Source: Jackrogersella multiformis (taxonomy: Eukaryota > Ascomycota > Sordariomycetes > Xylariales > Hypoxylaceae). Taken from it: a stretch of 64,000 nt of DNA. Numbering within the stretch: position 1 is the stretch's first letter; each line of letters starts with the position of its first letter. Made by a program: the position numbers and the translations under genes. The notes beneath the pieces are model-generated. The model searched no databases, had not been told where the DNA came from, and worked only from the letters and a program-made list of their open reading frames with translations. The stretch lies in assembly GCA_902806575.1 (NCBI GenBank), contig CADCXD010000002.1, positions 2,480,001-2,544,000 on the forward strand, given 5' to 3'. Shown in pieces: positions 11,804 to 22,940 of the stretch.

Positions 11804-12715
11804 CTTGTATTATATCGGAAAGTTGGGCGAAGAAGCGCAAGACTTGGACAGAATTTGGGGTTAATGGACCGGGTTCCGTTCTATCACTTTTGACTACGAA
11901 TTCGAAAAGATCGCGGCGCAAACGAATTGCTCAACTTTCAAGTGTGGGAGTCGCTTAATTAGCTAAATAGGTACTAGCGTGTTATGCATATTACCAAGGT
12001 ACCTAGGTATCCAGGCTACTACGTAAGTACCTAGGTATCTATGTGCCAAGATGCGACACTGCCCCTCCAGATGTGTAAGCAAGTCTTGGAGAGTACGTAC
12101 TTACCTAAGGCTAGGTAACTAGTGTACCTATGTAGGTAGGTAATCCACTTAAAACGTAGACACGTAAGACGCATTGACCATATTTCCGGTTAGTCTCTAG
12201 GAAGGTACGCCATTTAGCCCAAACCGGTAATCATTTTGCCATTAGGAAGCGACGGACATTTAGTGTGCCTAGTGTGTCGTCAGTCCAGTGAGAGGCTTAG
12301 ATGGCACTCTTAGACTCTTGTGATCTCCACCATTCGTCCACTAAACATCCTCTTCTCTTCTCTTCGATCTTCGGACTCGACTATCGATGCGAGAAAGGCC
12401 GTCTCTTCCGATGGCATACATGTAATCACCATACTCATCCTACCATTGCGATCGCGATCTTTCATTCACTCACTCTCTTCCTATCTTTACTTTCTCTTGT
12501 GTTGTGTTTTCTTGACCTTCTTCTTCCCGTTGGCTCTCCATCTTTTGAACCCTACCCACCTAGGTACATACCTAGGTATCTTAGAAATAATTACGACTTC
12601 TTGAATTGACCACCCGGCTGCCTCAATCCGGCCACTACTCTCACCAAACTTTCACCTCTCATTATCTCAAACCCTCGACCACCAACGAAACAAGAAGAAA
12701 CAACCAGAAACAGAA
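11804..12715. other. Bidirectional promoter region of eL28 and UPF0357 genes
   Basis: No gene is supported. It is rich in CCTAGGTA-type motifs (near 11998-12010, 12028-12038, 12126-12142, 12556-12580). The last 350 bases are CT-rich and A-rich, as expected of a fungal leader before 12716. Confidence 0.55.
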
Positions 12716-13078
12716 ATGGGCTACCTACTTTACTCCATCACCTTCGCAGCCCTCGTGGTTGGCTCCATCATATATCTGACGCGGAACTACTGGCTTTCCA
12801 TACTCCGCAGCCATAACTACTCGCGCCTCGCCGGCTCCTTCGCCGACGACATCGAAGCCGGCTTGTCAAGCAATACCTTCGACCTTAGCGGAAACTTGGA
12901 AGGCGACGGTCGCGCCGGACTCAACGACGAAGCGAAGACCCAGATCCTAGCCATCATGAAGAAGCGTCGCATGCCCTTCGACGAAGCCCGCCGAGTCTAC
13001 ATGGAGCAGCGCTTCAGCGCTAATGGTATCGGCGCCGACGGACGACCTAAGGACCCTAAGTTCGTCAGCTTCTCCTAG
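12716..13078 (+). CDS. UPF0357 family small membrane protein
   Basis: A single exon of 120 aa. An N-terminal hydrophobic segment (about residues 4-22) is followed by a short soluble domain. The C-terminal half, with EAKTQILAIMKKRRMPFDEA then RVYMEQRF and NGIGADGRPKDPKFVSF, matches the UPF0357 pattern known from yeast YCL012C and fission yeast homologues. The function is unknown. The topology suggests a signal-anchored protein of the secretory pathway or ER with the conserved part on one face. The start is the first ATG after an A-rich leader (context AGAAATGGG). Confidence 0.82.
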   Translation: MGYLLYSITFAALVVGSIIYLTRNYWLSILRSHNYSRLAGSFADDIEAGLSSNTFDLSGNLEGDGRAGLNDEAKTQILAIMKKRRMPFDEARRVYMEQRFSANGIGADGRPKDPKFVSFS

Positions 13079-14583
13079 GGCTACAAACCCGCAAATACAG
13101 TTGGGTCGCGCCCTATATGCGAAGGGATGTGCGTGTATGTATAGGTACTCGGTATGGGCGGACGGGGCTTGGGGCTGGTCGGTTGCCAGCATAACCACAC
13201 ACGGAGGACGGACAGGTAGACAAGATGGGACTACGGACCGACCTCTATTCATTAGCGATAAGCGATCGCATTTTTTCCCTTTACATCTCGGCAGGCATGG
13301 CGTTCACGGACACGGATTAGTCGTTATCAGGCATTGGTGATACTCTCATCGCCTTCGGGGAAGGTAGGCTCGGTTTGGTATCTAGCACTGCTGAGGCAGG
13401 TTATTGATATCATACGCCCGGGCGTAATGGAGGGGAAAGGAAATCAAGGTTCAACATTTGGGACCTTGGAAGGTTCTCTCTATGGCGTAGTCATCCTCTA
13501 CGACTATGGAGGACGGTAATGGATCGTTCGAAATCTACATACCCAACACAGTTTTCTTATCTAAATGCAATCACTGAATCTGCTAGTAAAATGTCTGGTC
13601 ACTGTATGCGCTGCCGTGATACGTACGTCTACATATGCAGTGATCCATCTAACAATGGTAACCTGATAGGAGTGGAGAAATCAAGACGACGTAAATCAAC
13701 TAGGCCTACTAATACGCCTTACTTCCAAGTACAAACTATACAATAATTCAATAATAAAGTTGCGTATGCCCCTTTTCCTTCATAACCATAGAATAATCAG
13801 CATATTCCCATCTAAGCATTCCACTACCTTACAAGAGGCAAATGCCGATAGTTTTCATACCATGCCGATCAAGTTCCGTCTGTTCGGCGCCGGAAACAAC
13901 CTATTCAAACAAAGAAAACAGGAACACGTAATACTACTTACGTACCAATTCCACGCATATTCGAATTGCAAGACACTCGAATTTATAATCGAGGAATTTT
14001 ATTACTCATTCCCATGATTCTAAGGTCTAGATGATAGATGTATGTCGATTACTCATCTTACCATTGCGGACTTAGTAATAACAACACCAAAGGACCATAA
14101 AGTCTATCTCAGCGATTTAAAGAACATTAGATTTTATTCAGTTTAACCATTAAGTGTATGTATGTGTAGTATTAAACCATCCCGTGCGTCCATCTTCCAT
14201 CGATGTGGCGACGGGACGAGAGAGTCGCCTCTTCTTTGTCATCTCATCTCATCTGCCCGATTCTCAAGTATCTAGGTTCGAAAACGCAACAAGCAAGAAA
14301 GCAACCTGAACGCCGTCATTAGGGGCGGGCCCGAACATTCTGCCCGTATGTGACGCCCTTCATCTGCCTAATTAAAACCCGTCCCGCGTGTCTCTCTCGC
14401 AACGCCTCGTTCCCATGTGCCGCCGTAGAACGAGATGTCTGTTCGTTCAGCCGTACTCTCGGAGCTACGTCCGATCGCGTAATACCTGGTCGCATAATAC
14501 CAAGTGAGAGAGAGAGAGAAGGGGGGGACGGATGAAATCTTTGCCCTTTTTTCCAACAGGCAACAAACGGTCGGAAGAAGCTT
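13079..14583. other. Intergenic region between UPF0357 gene and erg3
   Basis: No gene is supported. Short open frames at 13,519-14,017 have no recognisable domain and unfavourable composition. A purine-rich GAGAGAGAGA run lies near 14,507-14,525. Confidence 0.5.
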
Positions 14584-15683
14584 CTAGTTATTCTTCTTCG
14601 CCCTCGGCGTGTCGTAGGCGCGGTCGTCCTCGCCCTCGACCTCCTTGACCAGCTTCTCCATCTCCTGGACCTGCTTCTTCCACTGCTCCTCGCTCATCTT
14701 CTGCTCCTTCTGGAACAGGCTCTCGTCGGGCTGGCGGTAGCTGCGGCCCAGGCGGTCCCAGACGGTGGTGTACTGGCCGTAGTTGTAGTTGAAGTACAGG
14801 TGGTGCATGGTGTGGCAGGCGGCGCCGTTGATGACGGGGCTGTTAGCCACGTACTCGCCGTCGTGGATCATGATGGTCCAGAAGTTGACGAAGATGAACA
14901 AACCGACCGACGCGAACTTGTTGAGCGGGAACAGGAGGGGGAAGATGTGGTACGGCAGCGACTGCGCCCAGCCGTCGACCGGGTGGAAGGCGTGCGAGGC
15001 GTAAGGCGTGGGCATGATCCACTTGTGGTGAGGCTTGTGGAGGTGCTTGTAGATCAACGGATGGTGGAGCCCGCGGTGGATCAGGTAGATACAAGCGTCC
15101 GTGAACAGAATGAAAAAGGGGTACTGCAGGATTTCGTACCACGGGCCGGGGCCATCCGCAGGCGTGTTGTATAGCTTAGTGAATCCTCGGATTTCCATAA
15201 GCCAGAAGGGAACGGTCAGCAGGGACATGCCGGGCATGGACTTGCTCGCCTGCTTAATCTCGAGCCGCATCTGGTGCTTGAGGTATTTGGGATGCAGCAA
15301 GGTTTTCTTGTCGAAGACGAAAACATACGATAGCGTGGCGAATAGGAAGTACAGGATGAGGCCGAAGATCCTAATGGTAGCAGATTAGTACGAAATGTAG
15401 ACGACACATCGAAAAAGGAGGCGGCGACGAACCAGGTGATGAAGAATAGCGTTGTAGCTTGACGCCATAAATTATCCCTATCCCAAATACTCATATAGGC
15501 ATATTCGCTAGGTTCAAAGTGAAAGTAGGGGTTTACGGTCTCGAACTTCCATGACGAGAGATGGTGATCTGTAGCGTTGGCGCCGGAGTGTGGAAGGTCG
15601 TAGGAAGTTGACCGTGCTGGGAATGCCCAAGCGTAGGCATAGTCGCCTATGAAGGTGTCGGTGAGTTCGAGCACGACATCCAT
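14584..15683 (-). CDS. erg3: C-5 sterol desaturase (ERG3)
   Basis: Two exons, 15683-15433 and 15370-14584 (62-nt intron, GTTCGT donor, TACTAATC branch), giving 345 aa. The three histidine boxes of the fatty acid hydroxylase/sterol desaturase family are intact: HRGLHH (about residue 181), HKPHH (about 194) and HTMHH (about 271), which bind the di-iron centre. Several hydrophobic membrane segments precede and separate them. The N-terminus MDVVLELTDTFIGDY is typical of fungal Erg3. The enzyme introduces the C5-C6 double bond of episterol in ergosterol synthesis in the ER; loss confers azole tolerance in other fungi. The C-terminal tail is a charged helix rich in Glu/Lys ending KKNN, consistent with ER retention. 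Confidence 0.93.
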
Positions 15684-15916
15684 GTTGAAAAGAGTGAAAT
15701 GCGAATAATCGACACTCTATACTCTGGCTGGGAACGCGACAAAACAAGTAAAAATGAAAACAAGAAAGATAAAGGAGTGTGCGGAGCGCAATGGTTTTAA
15801 GAAATTTCGCGCCGATCTTGTAAAGCCAGGGAATAAATAATAGATATATATGCAATTTCGCGAGTCGCGGCGGCGAGCTACTCAAAATTGAGATTATTAT
15901 TTTTGGGGCTCGGAGT

Positions 15917-16291
15917 TTAGATAGAACCTATCGGAGCCAGGCGGGAAAGCAAGGGTCCCCTTTCGTTCCTGGCTAAAGCTGCAATCGATAAACTCCTTAA
16001 ACTCTGATTCTGAGGGATGTATGTATGTGGGAATGGGTATCCTGTTTAAAAAAATAAAATAAAACGAAGGAACTATTCTGCTTTTATTCTTCTGAACGTC
16101 GAACCATCTCTGTTGATCGCATCGGCCCATTCGGGAAGCAGGGATAACGGCAATTCAGATATCATGTCGGTAACGAATTTAATATGCTTGACATTGCTTG
16201 ACATTGCTTGACAATCAGGAAAAGGTGGAAAAGGAGGAAATAGGAGTCGATGTGCATAGCGCAGGTTCGCCATCTGATTCGCTAGCAGCAT
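15917..16291 (-). CDS. Possible small gene, hypothetical 103-aa protein
   Basis: Two exons, 16291-16105 and 16041-15917, joined by a 63-nt intron with a GTTCGA donor and a strong T-rich AAACAG acceptor, make an in-phase 103-aa frame. It includes ELPLSLLPEWADAINRDG, and the second exon reads in a different frame from the unspliced continuation. No family is recognised. The first exon spans three copies of a 10-nt repeat, which is unusual for a coding region. The call rests only on phase-consistent splicing and plausible composition; it could be chance. Confidence 0.25.
16185..16213. repeat. Tandem repeat, three copies of TGCTTGACAT
   Basis: Two perfect 10-nt units and a third lacking its last base lie head to tail. 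The period is not a multiple of three. Confidence 0.9.
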
Positions 16292-17072
16292 GACACCACT
16301 GGCATCTCAAGGTTCCGGGGAAGCCTTTACCTCCCGAGTCTCCAGGGCCTTGGGTTCTAGATGGAGTAGCGGTAAACTCAAAATTTTCTCATTAGACGCC
16401 ATACGTAATAGATAGATTAAACCCATTTAGGTTGCGTGACTTCCACGATGGCACCGCAAATCGGCTCATCGCTCTCGATCTGATAAGGAGCGAATGTTAG
16501 GACCCCCACTTTTCATTCCAGCATCGAACCGTTCTTTACCTAAAGCGGACTCGTATTCGTATCCAACGTGCTTTCACACGTGGAGTCGTTAAGCTTCAAT
16601 ATAACAGCCGACCTTTTTCCGGGGCGGAGGTAGGGGGGGCTCGGCCGTAGTGTAGTTGAGGAAGGTCTGTACTCTATCGGATGCCGAGACGGGAGCCCTT
16701 CCTAATTTCGTCACAAACACTCGTTTGCATGAAGTTATCTAGAGTTTGAGAGGTATTTACAATATTTTGTGACAACATGAGATAGTTAAGATACTGTGTG
16801 GGCTTCATCATAATCACAGTCTTTTTCCTTTTCCCTTCAAACTTATCATCTTTAAATCAAGTGATTCTACACCGCCAAAAAAGGATCAAATCAACATTAT
16901 CACAATATGGTGCGTTGTGGCTTTACGATAGTTGTCTAACGTAATAGCCACGAGTTTCACCTTCACGCCCAGTCTAAGCCTCACTTGAAAATAGGTACGA
17001 TCTCTTTTTAAAATGTCGCTCAATCGAAAGTAATCTGCTATTATGTACAAGTCTCTTTCAGAATAAAAAGTA
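16292..17072. other. Intergenic region between the 103-aa frame and the UstYa-like gene
   Basis: No gene is supported. A G-rich run (GGGGGGG-like) lies near 16,630-16,640. No repeated Lys-Arg-flanked peptide, as expected of a dikaritin-type RiPP precursor, was seen on either strand. Confidence 0.5.
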
Positions 17073-17995
17073 TCAATGTTCAGGCTCGTCCGGTCCTCTT
17101 GGGACGGTGTGGTCGACAGCCCATTCCCGGATGCTGTCGAAGTTTCTACATGTGTGCGGCGTGCTGTAGTTAGGCCACGGGTCTCCGTCGTTATACGGGA
17201 AGTGGAAGCTGAAGACGCCGACGTCGCCCTGGCACATGACGAATTGTCGCAGCGCGTCAATACAGTGATCGAGATGGCCTGTTAGATCTGGGGGCGGTGC
17301 AGACGTATCCCCTCCTAAGGGCGAATAGTAGTCTTTATACAAGTTCTGTCGTAATAGGTTCAGGCAGTGTAATTGGTGGAACACCTCGACAGCTACTCGG
17401 TAACCGGGCTTCCCGTTCGGATCGGTGATAGCGAGAGAACTTTCGGGGTCCAGACCAAGGTTTATCATCTCTTCGCGAGATATCATCGTGTCGCCAACTG
17501 ATATTAATGTTAGATTTCATAGGTAATAATTGCGTCTTTAATCAGTCTACGAAGACATACTGGCTGAGATCTCATCCCATTTTGCATCCACGTCATCGCC
17601 TTTCCCGATAAAGGGGCCTTTCGCTATAGGAGGTAGGTCAAATTGTTGCGTCTCGTACTTTACTGCACTTGCGGCCGGTGCTGTTGATATTGTTAGACTC
17701 CTCTCTAACTGGGATTTTGATAATACCTCTTAAACATACACCATGCCGAGTATTTCTTCGTATAGTCCAAGTCTGTCAATTTTGAAGTTTTCGAACAGAA
17801 TGATAGTGCGAAGAACGTTAAGGAGATCGATAGGAGAACGGCGTGGCACAACCAAGCCCAGTGCGGGCTTAATCTTCGCAGTGGTTCTGGTATATATTTG
17901 TTGTCTCTGCTCTCCGCCCACTTCTCATCCAATCCTTCTTCTTTGGCAAGGAAAGACTCCTCTTCTAGAGGGACTGTGCGATAGGATTTCCCCAT
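17073..17995 (-). CDS. UstYa-like oxidase (DUF3328 family)
   Basis: Exons 17995-17742, 17700-17561 and 17497-17073 give about 272 aa. The first intron is only 41 nt and its borders are the least certain; the second (GTATGT...ATCAG) is clear. A cytosolic N-terminus of about 50 residues is followed by one membrane segment (WAWLCHAVLLSISLTFFALS). The lumenal domain has DAKWDEIS, then two copies of the hallmark HxxHC motif: HQLHC (about 168) and HLDHC (about 204). UstYa family enzymes catalyse oxidative cyclisation or chlorination in fungal RiPPs and other secondary metabolites. Here no kexin-processed precursor, tyrosinase or transporter lies nearby, so the substrate is unknown. It is an orphan beside a gene desert. 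Confidence 0.84.
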
Positions 17996-20500
17996 TTTGA
18001 TTGAGCAGAATCTAGTACAAAAGGCACGCCTGGTGCAGAGAAACGAAACGAATTGTAAGAATTACACCCTCTACCACATAGGACGGAATCACCAGAAACG
18101 AAGAGGAGAAAGGATGTGGGCGAGGTAATCACAGTTAAAAGAGAAGACCATCATTTCAGCCCTGCCCGAGGTCAGGGGCCCGTGTGTAGGATATGGTAAG
18201 TCGCTAAGAGTTTCCCGCCAAGTATAATCGACGAAAAGATCCTCGATAGGCGCGGAGGATCTACGCTGATTGGCAACTCACAAGAGATCCATCAACCCAT
18301 CGCGAATGTTACAGCATCGGTGTCTCAGGACTCTTCAAAATGTATCATGCTAGCGCTGAACACCCGTGCGAAGGGTGAGCCTCAGGGGCACTTTGCCATT
18401 CTTGGACAGTAACGAGAGCAATAGGGCTCTCTTGCGCCGTCATCTAGCAGGGGTGTATGAAACGCATGAAGCCATAATGAAGCTCTCTACTACGTAAGAG
18501 TTGCTGCGCATGAATAACGAGTAGTTGGATACTTGCTGATGATGATATTGCAGTATTCAATTAATATGGTTTATGTGTTTCCACATTAGGTAGTCCAGAT
18601 GAGCTTGAATACGTAGCATACACTACAGTTGATAAAATTACAATCATCAATCTTTATTCTCCAGTCTTTGATTTTCATGATGAGTAGATCAGAACTAGGG
18701 TGTCACTGTAAGTGGGATCGGTATTGTTTCAGCTTCGACTCGAAACATCAGGATTAAGCGATTATATAATCACGATGAGATGCAATTCCTCCACTTACGG
18801 AATTTCTAAAGAACAACTCCTTACCAACAATTACGTACGCCTAGGAAGATCAAGACGATCATATCAATAAATGCCCATAATACAAAATATATCGTTAATA
18901 TATTTAAAGCTTAAAAAGTACCTTAGCTGCTTAAGTTACGAGTAATATACACTTAAGTAGTAAATATATTTTAGGTATGTACCTCCTGCGGCAGCTCGAA
19001 GCTAAAGTTCGGAGACCAAGCTAGACCCGGCTGGAAGGTACCAATAGGTATGCAACTAGGTACGTACATTATGTAGTACTAAACAGCATTTACCTAATCA
19101 TTTATGGATCGGACTAAGTGCATATTAATATTAATGTTATCTTAGGTATCTAATCATTTAATGTCAAACTAAACATCGCCATTCAAGTCGACAGATAGAT
19201 TCATTTCGGTAATATAATTCGATCCATACTTTTCGTAGTTCATCACTACCTACCTAGGTAGTTAGCCATACTTGGTTTTCCCACGGCTAGAAATATTCTA
19301 GGTAGTGACTATGCCCCGTCTCATCTTTGACCCTCATACGATAAGCATGACTCGACAGACCACTATGGGTTGACGCAACTTACGATTAAAGTGTCGAGTC
19401 TCAAGTTCCAGCCAACTTTTAATCTCGCTGGTGATCGTCGAAGATAGGGGACTATCAGAGTCCTCGCCTTCGTCAGGTTTGCTAAGAGATAAATAGCTGA
19501 AAAGTTGGAGAGGAAATCGAAAGCACAGGTTTTGTCATGACGATCTCGACAGCCACTCTGCGCAGTAGAATCGCTAATAAGACGGGCTCTTATGTCAATA
19601 ATCCTCCTATACCTGAGGCACGAAAACTACCGAGTCGTTAAGCATTTTGAGATCGCGTTGATCAAACCCTTCGAGTCGTTACTGGCTCGAGCTATGAACT
19701 TTCTCCCCGACTGACCTAAGGTTATGCCTTCTTTGACGATTCTGTGATGGGATTTTATCTGGGAGAGCTAAATCATTGAGAGATTATTTTACTCGACCTT
19801 CTATCCAATGTTGGGATTTGCAACATGAGGACTAATGTAGGCACAGTATCGCTATAATAATGTTTGCCGTTCATCCAAGAATGACAGAGAACCGTCCTTT
19901 CGGCTCAGAGTCCCCGTCAATATCTCCAAAGGTGAGGTGACCGTGCTCAATCTTACTTGAGATCAAAAGGCACCAAAGAATGTCTTGGGAATATTTCGAC
20001 TTTGAAGAGAATGGAAGAGTCTGATCGGCCATATAAGCTCCATCGCATAAAGGCTCAATTAGTTACCTGCCCGCTTCGTATCTCATAGGTTGGGTTACAC
20101 CCGTTCATATGTTAGTTCGCGGAGCCCCGAAAACGCCTATCCAACTCATGTGGCGGCTGACTCTGCGTAGATAATTATCCGTTTCCCACCCAAAATACTC
20201 CGCGTCAATCCAGGACTAGTTCGGCCAAGTTGACGCTTCGAATATGTGCATATCCGCAAGTCTAGGTATGCATCGGGTCGGATGATAACATGAGGTACTA
20301 CATGGGTACATTATCACATACACTATAGGGAGGTTGACGCCGTCGACGAGGTTTAAAAGGGAAATTCACCATTCATCTAGGGCGGGTCCCCTCTACTAAA
20401 ATGATGGAAGGATGATACCGGAGTTTATTTTATATTGCTAAAGAATCGAAGTACTTCGCAGGTGCTTGTGTTCTTTTAGTTTAAAAGAGATCAACTTGGC
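17996..20500. other. Gene desert, part 1
   Basis: No gene can be supported. Stop codons are dense in all frames. AT-rich stretches occur at 18,540-18,700 and 18,890-18,970. A TACCTACCTAGGTAG motif is at about 19,248-19,262. Two short adjacent frames at 19,537-19,641 and 19,631-19,714 read as protein-like but are tiny. The cause could be decayed mobile DNA or lost genes; I see no intact terminal repeats. Confidence 0.5.
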
Positions 20501-22381
20501 CCCATAGTCGGGAATCATATGCAAAGGTGTAGGGGCTGTAGAAATCAGATAATAATGGATGACTTACGTGGTACCTTAAGTGCAGCACGTAAGATGTTTA
20601 ATGTAATATTCGGAAATATATCTAGTGTTGACTTGCATAAGGGAGATTTCCATACAATTCGGGTAGAGGTGGTAATCTGGGAAGTGGCTTATACCCGTGC
20701 TGATGCGGCCCGGGATCGATATGTATTATGTACATTAGAGATACAGGTTTAAAACTTCTAGGATAACTTACCTACCTAGAATCCTCCGCAGGTTATTTAA
20801 CCTTCAGCCTTCGGACATATATTATAAGCAGATTTGAGATGTACGCCTAGCACAGTCACGTATTAGACAAGAGGAGGAGCCATAATTTCATATAGTCGTT
20901 TATCTATGTGAACCCTTGGTAGCTACATAAATACCTCGAATCAACCTGTGGCATTGTTATACCTGAGTATTTAGTTTACCGGTAGAGAGGTAAGATCTAA
21001 ACTTAGCGATGCTCGTTATCCAACCTACCTATTATAAACGTCAAGGATACCAAACTACCTAGGAGGTAGGCAGTTTATATTTAAGAATTTTAATGTACTA
21101 TGAGATTGAAGGTTTCCTTATTAACTACCTACTTGTCGACCTACCTCCATACCTCTTGTCAATGAATCCCTGAATTCAAGGTATCCTAGGCTTGAAACTG
21201 TCTGGCTGCTTAGGTACGCAGCTGACGCAAGCTGTTTATACTTTGCCTTTAGAGTGTTAGCTGCTTGATCTGATTTGATCTTAATAGCTTAGAAGAGTGG
21301 CGTAAAGACATGCCTCGGACCCTTTGCTGTGTGAGCTGAGAAGGTTTAAGATTAAACTGGCGTGCTTGTCCTAACCAAGGCGGCACAGAACTTGCGAAAG
21401 GGGTATATTTGAATTCGTACTTACATATATACTACCCCTTACTTAATAACAATATATAGAGTCAAATATTAGCACCAAGGCAAGGTCGATTCTAGTTGAA
21501 TTAGGTAGTAAGTATATTCCCGAATCTATAAGCTTAAACAGTTAAGATTTATCTTAAGTAGCAAGTTTAAGCGACTTTTACTTTACTTACCATACCGTCT
21601 AATATTATTATAATGTTAAAATGTAAAAAATAAGCAAGCAACAAAAGAGTAAAAGATGGTGTTTTCACATAAAACCTCGATAATATAAGATTACTTATTT
21701 CGTGTCGCGATAGTAATAATATATCTATAAAAGCATTTCCTTTTATGCGACCTATTTTTTACCCGACAAACGAGGTTGAAATGTCCCCCTTACAACCCTT
21801 TTTTATTTATTTAACCCCTCCCCTGTTTATTACAAGGCGAGTCATCCATGAACCGACAAAACCTTGTTACACGCCGTCGGTTGTGTGGAGTGAGACAGAT
21901 TACCCATTATTAGAGAAGGGAAGCCGTTATAAAGACGCCATGCCGTGGCACTGGAGCTAATCTAACTCCGAGATGGCGGGAATGCCCGGAACCTACTCAC
22001 CTCTAGGTTTTATTGGTTAAATGGGTAACAACATAGAACCAATAAAGTTGAAGGCTTTTACTTGTACTAATTGGAATTGAGGCAGATATTATTATGCTAA
22101 CATCTCTCTTATGTTTAATTGATCTTTAAACATTCTCAATTATTCGACCAAATAAAGATTACAATTCATGAATAACCTTTGTCAGTTACCGTCAAATAAG
22201 TGGCTTATATTTAGGACATCTAAGTTTAACATGCAGGTTAATAAGTTGGCCTTTATTATTATTATTCTATAACCACACCAAATTAGGAACGTCTATACGT
22301 TCTAACAGGTACTTATCTAAATACCTAAGCAAATAAGTAGGCAATAATGCAACCTTAAAACCAAATAATGAAAGATTCTCA

Positions 22382-22500
22382 ACCTACCTAGGTACCTAAA
22401 AGATACATACTACATAGCTAGGTAAGGTACCTAGGTACCTATGTAGGCCTCCGATCAAGATTCAACCTAGATACGTCAGGTACCTAGGTGCCTAGTACCT
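22382..22500. repeat. Cluster of TACCTAGGTACCTA palindromic motifs
   Basis: Within about 120 bp the CCTAGG and GGTACC palindromes recur at least six times, separated by short variable spacers. It is the densest copy of a motif scattered through the intergenic DNA of this window. Confidence 0.8.
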
Positions 22501-22920
22501 ACTATTGCCGCAAGTACGTAATTCTGTACTTACACTAGAAGGTGGGGAAGCAGGTAGTCACGCTTAAACAGCCGAAACGTTCCTAAAGTATTTAGGTACT
22601 TGGTTCCACGGTTCTAAGTTAGCAGGCTAAGGTTAGGTTTACACCGGCCGTTTGCTCACCGGCCCATCCATACCCACAATCTCTTATTAATACATGCTGT
22701 CCCGAACTGGATCTGTCTGGCTCGCTCCTTATTGCTCCCCTGTCATCCAACCTCGGGAAAGCAGCACGTACAGTAGCCTGCTCTACTGCCGTATGAATGT
22801 ACCTTGTGTCAAGGTAGGTATCGGACTACATTCATTACTAGATACCTAGGTACCTAGTTATGCAGAGTCCAGACACGTAGCGCAAGCACAGCAGGAGGCG
22901 TTAGAACGATGCAACACACG

Positions 22921-22940
22921 AAAAAAAAAAAAAAAAAAAA
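22921..22940 (+). repeat. Poly(A) tract
   Basis: An uninterrupted run of 20 A. It could be the tail of a decayed retroposed element, but no element is recognisable upstream. Confidence 0.9.

Noticed and set aside
20519..20752. 77-codon frame in the gene desert
   Set aside because: Begins with an ATG but shows no recognisable domain, no flanking splice extension and no similarity I can name.
21258..21282. Similarity between TGTTAGCTGCTTG...GATTTG here and at 47,207-47,238
   Set aside because: Only about 20 matching bases with a gap; too short to claim a shared element.
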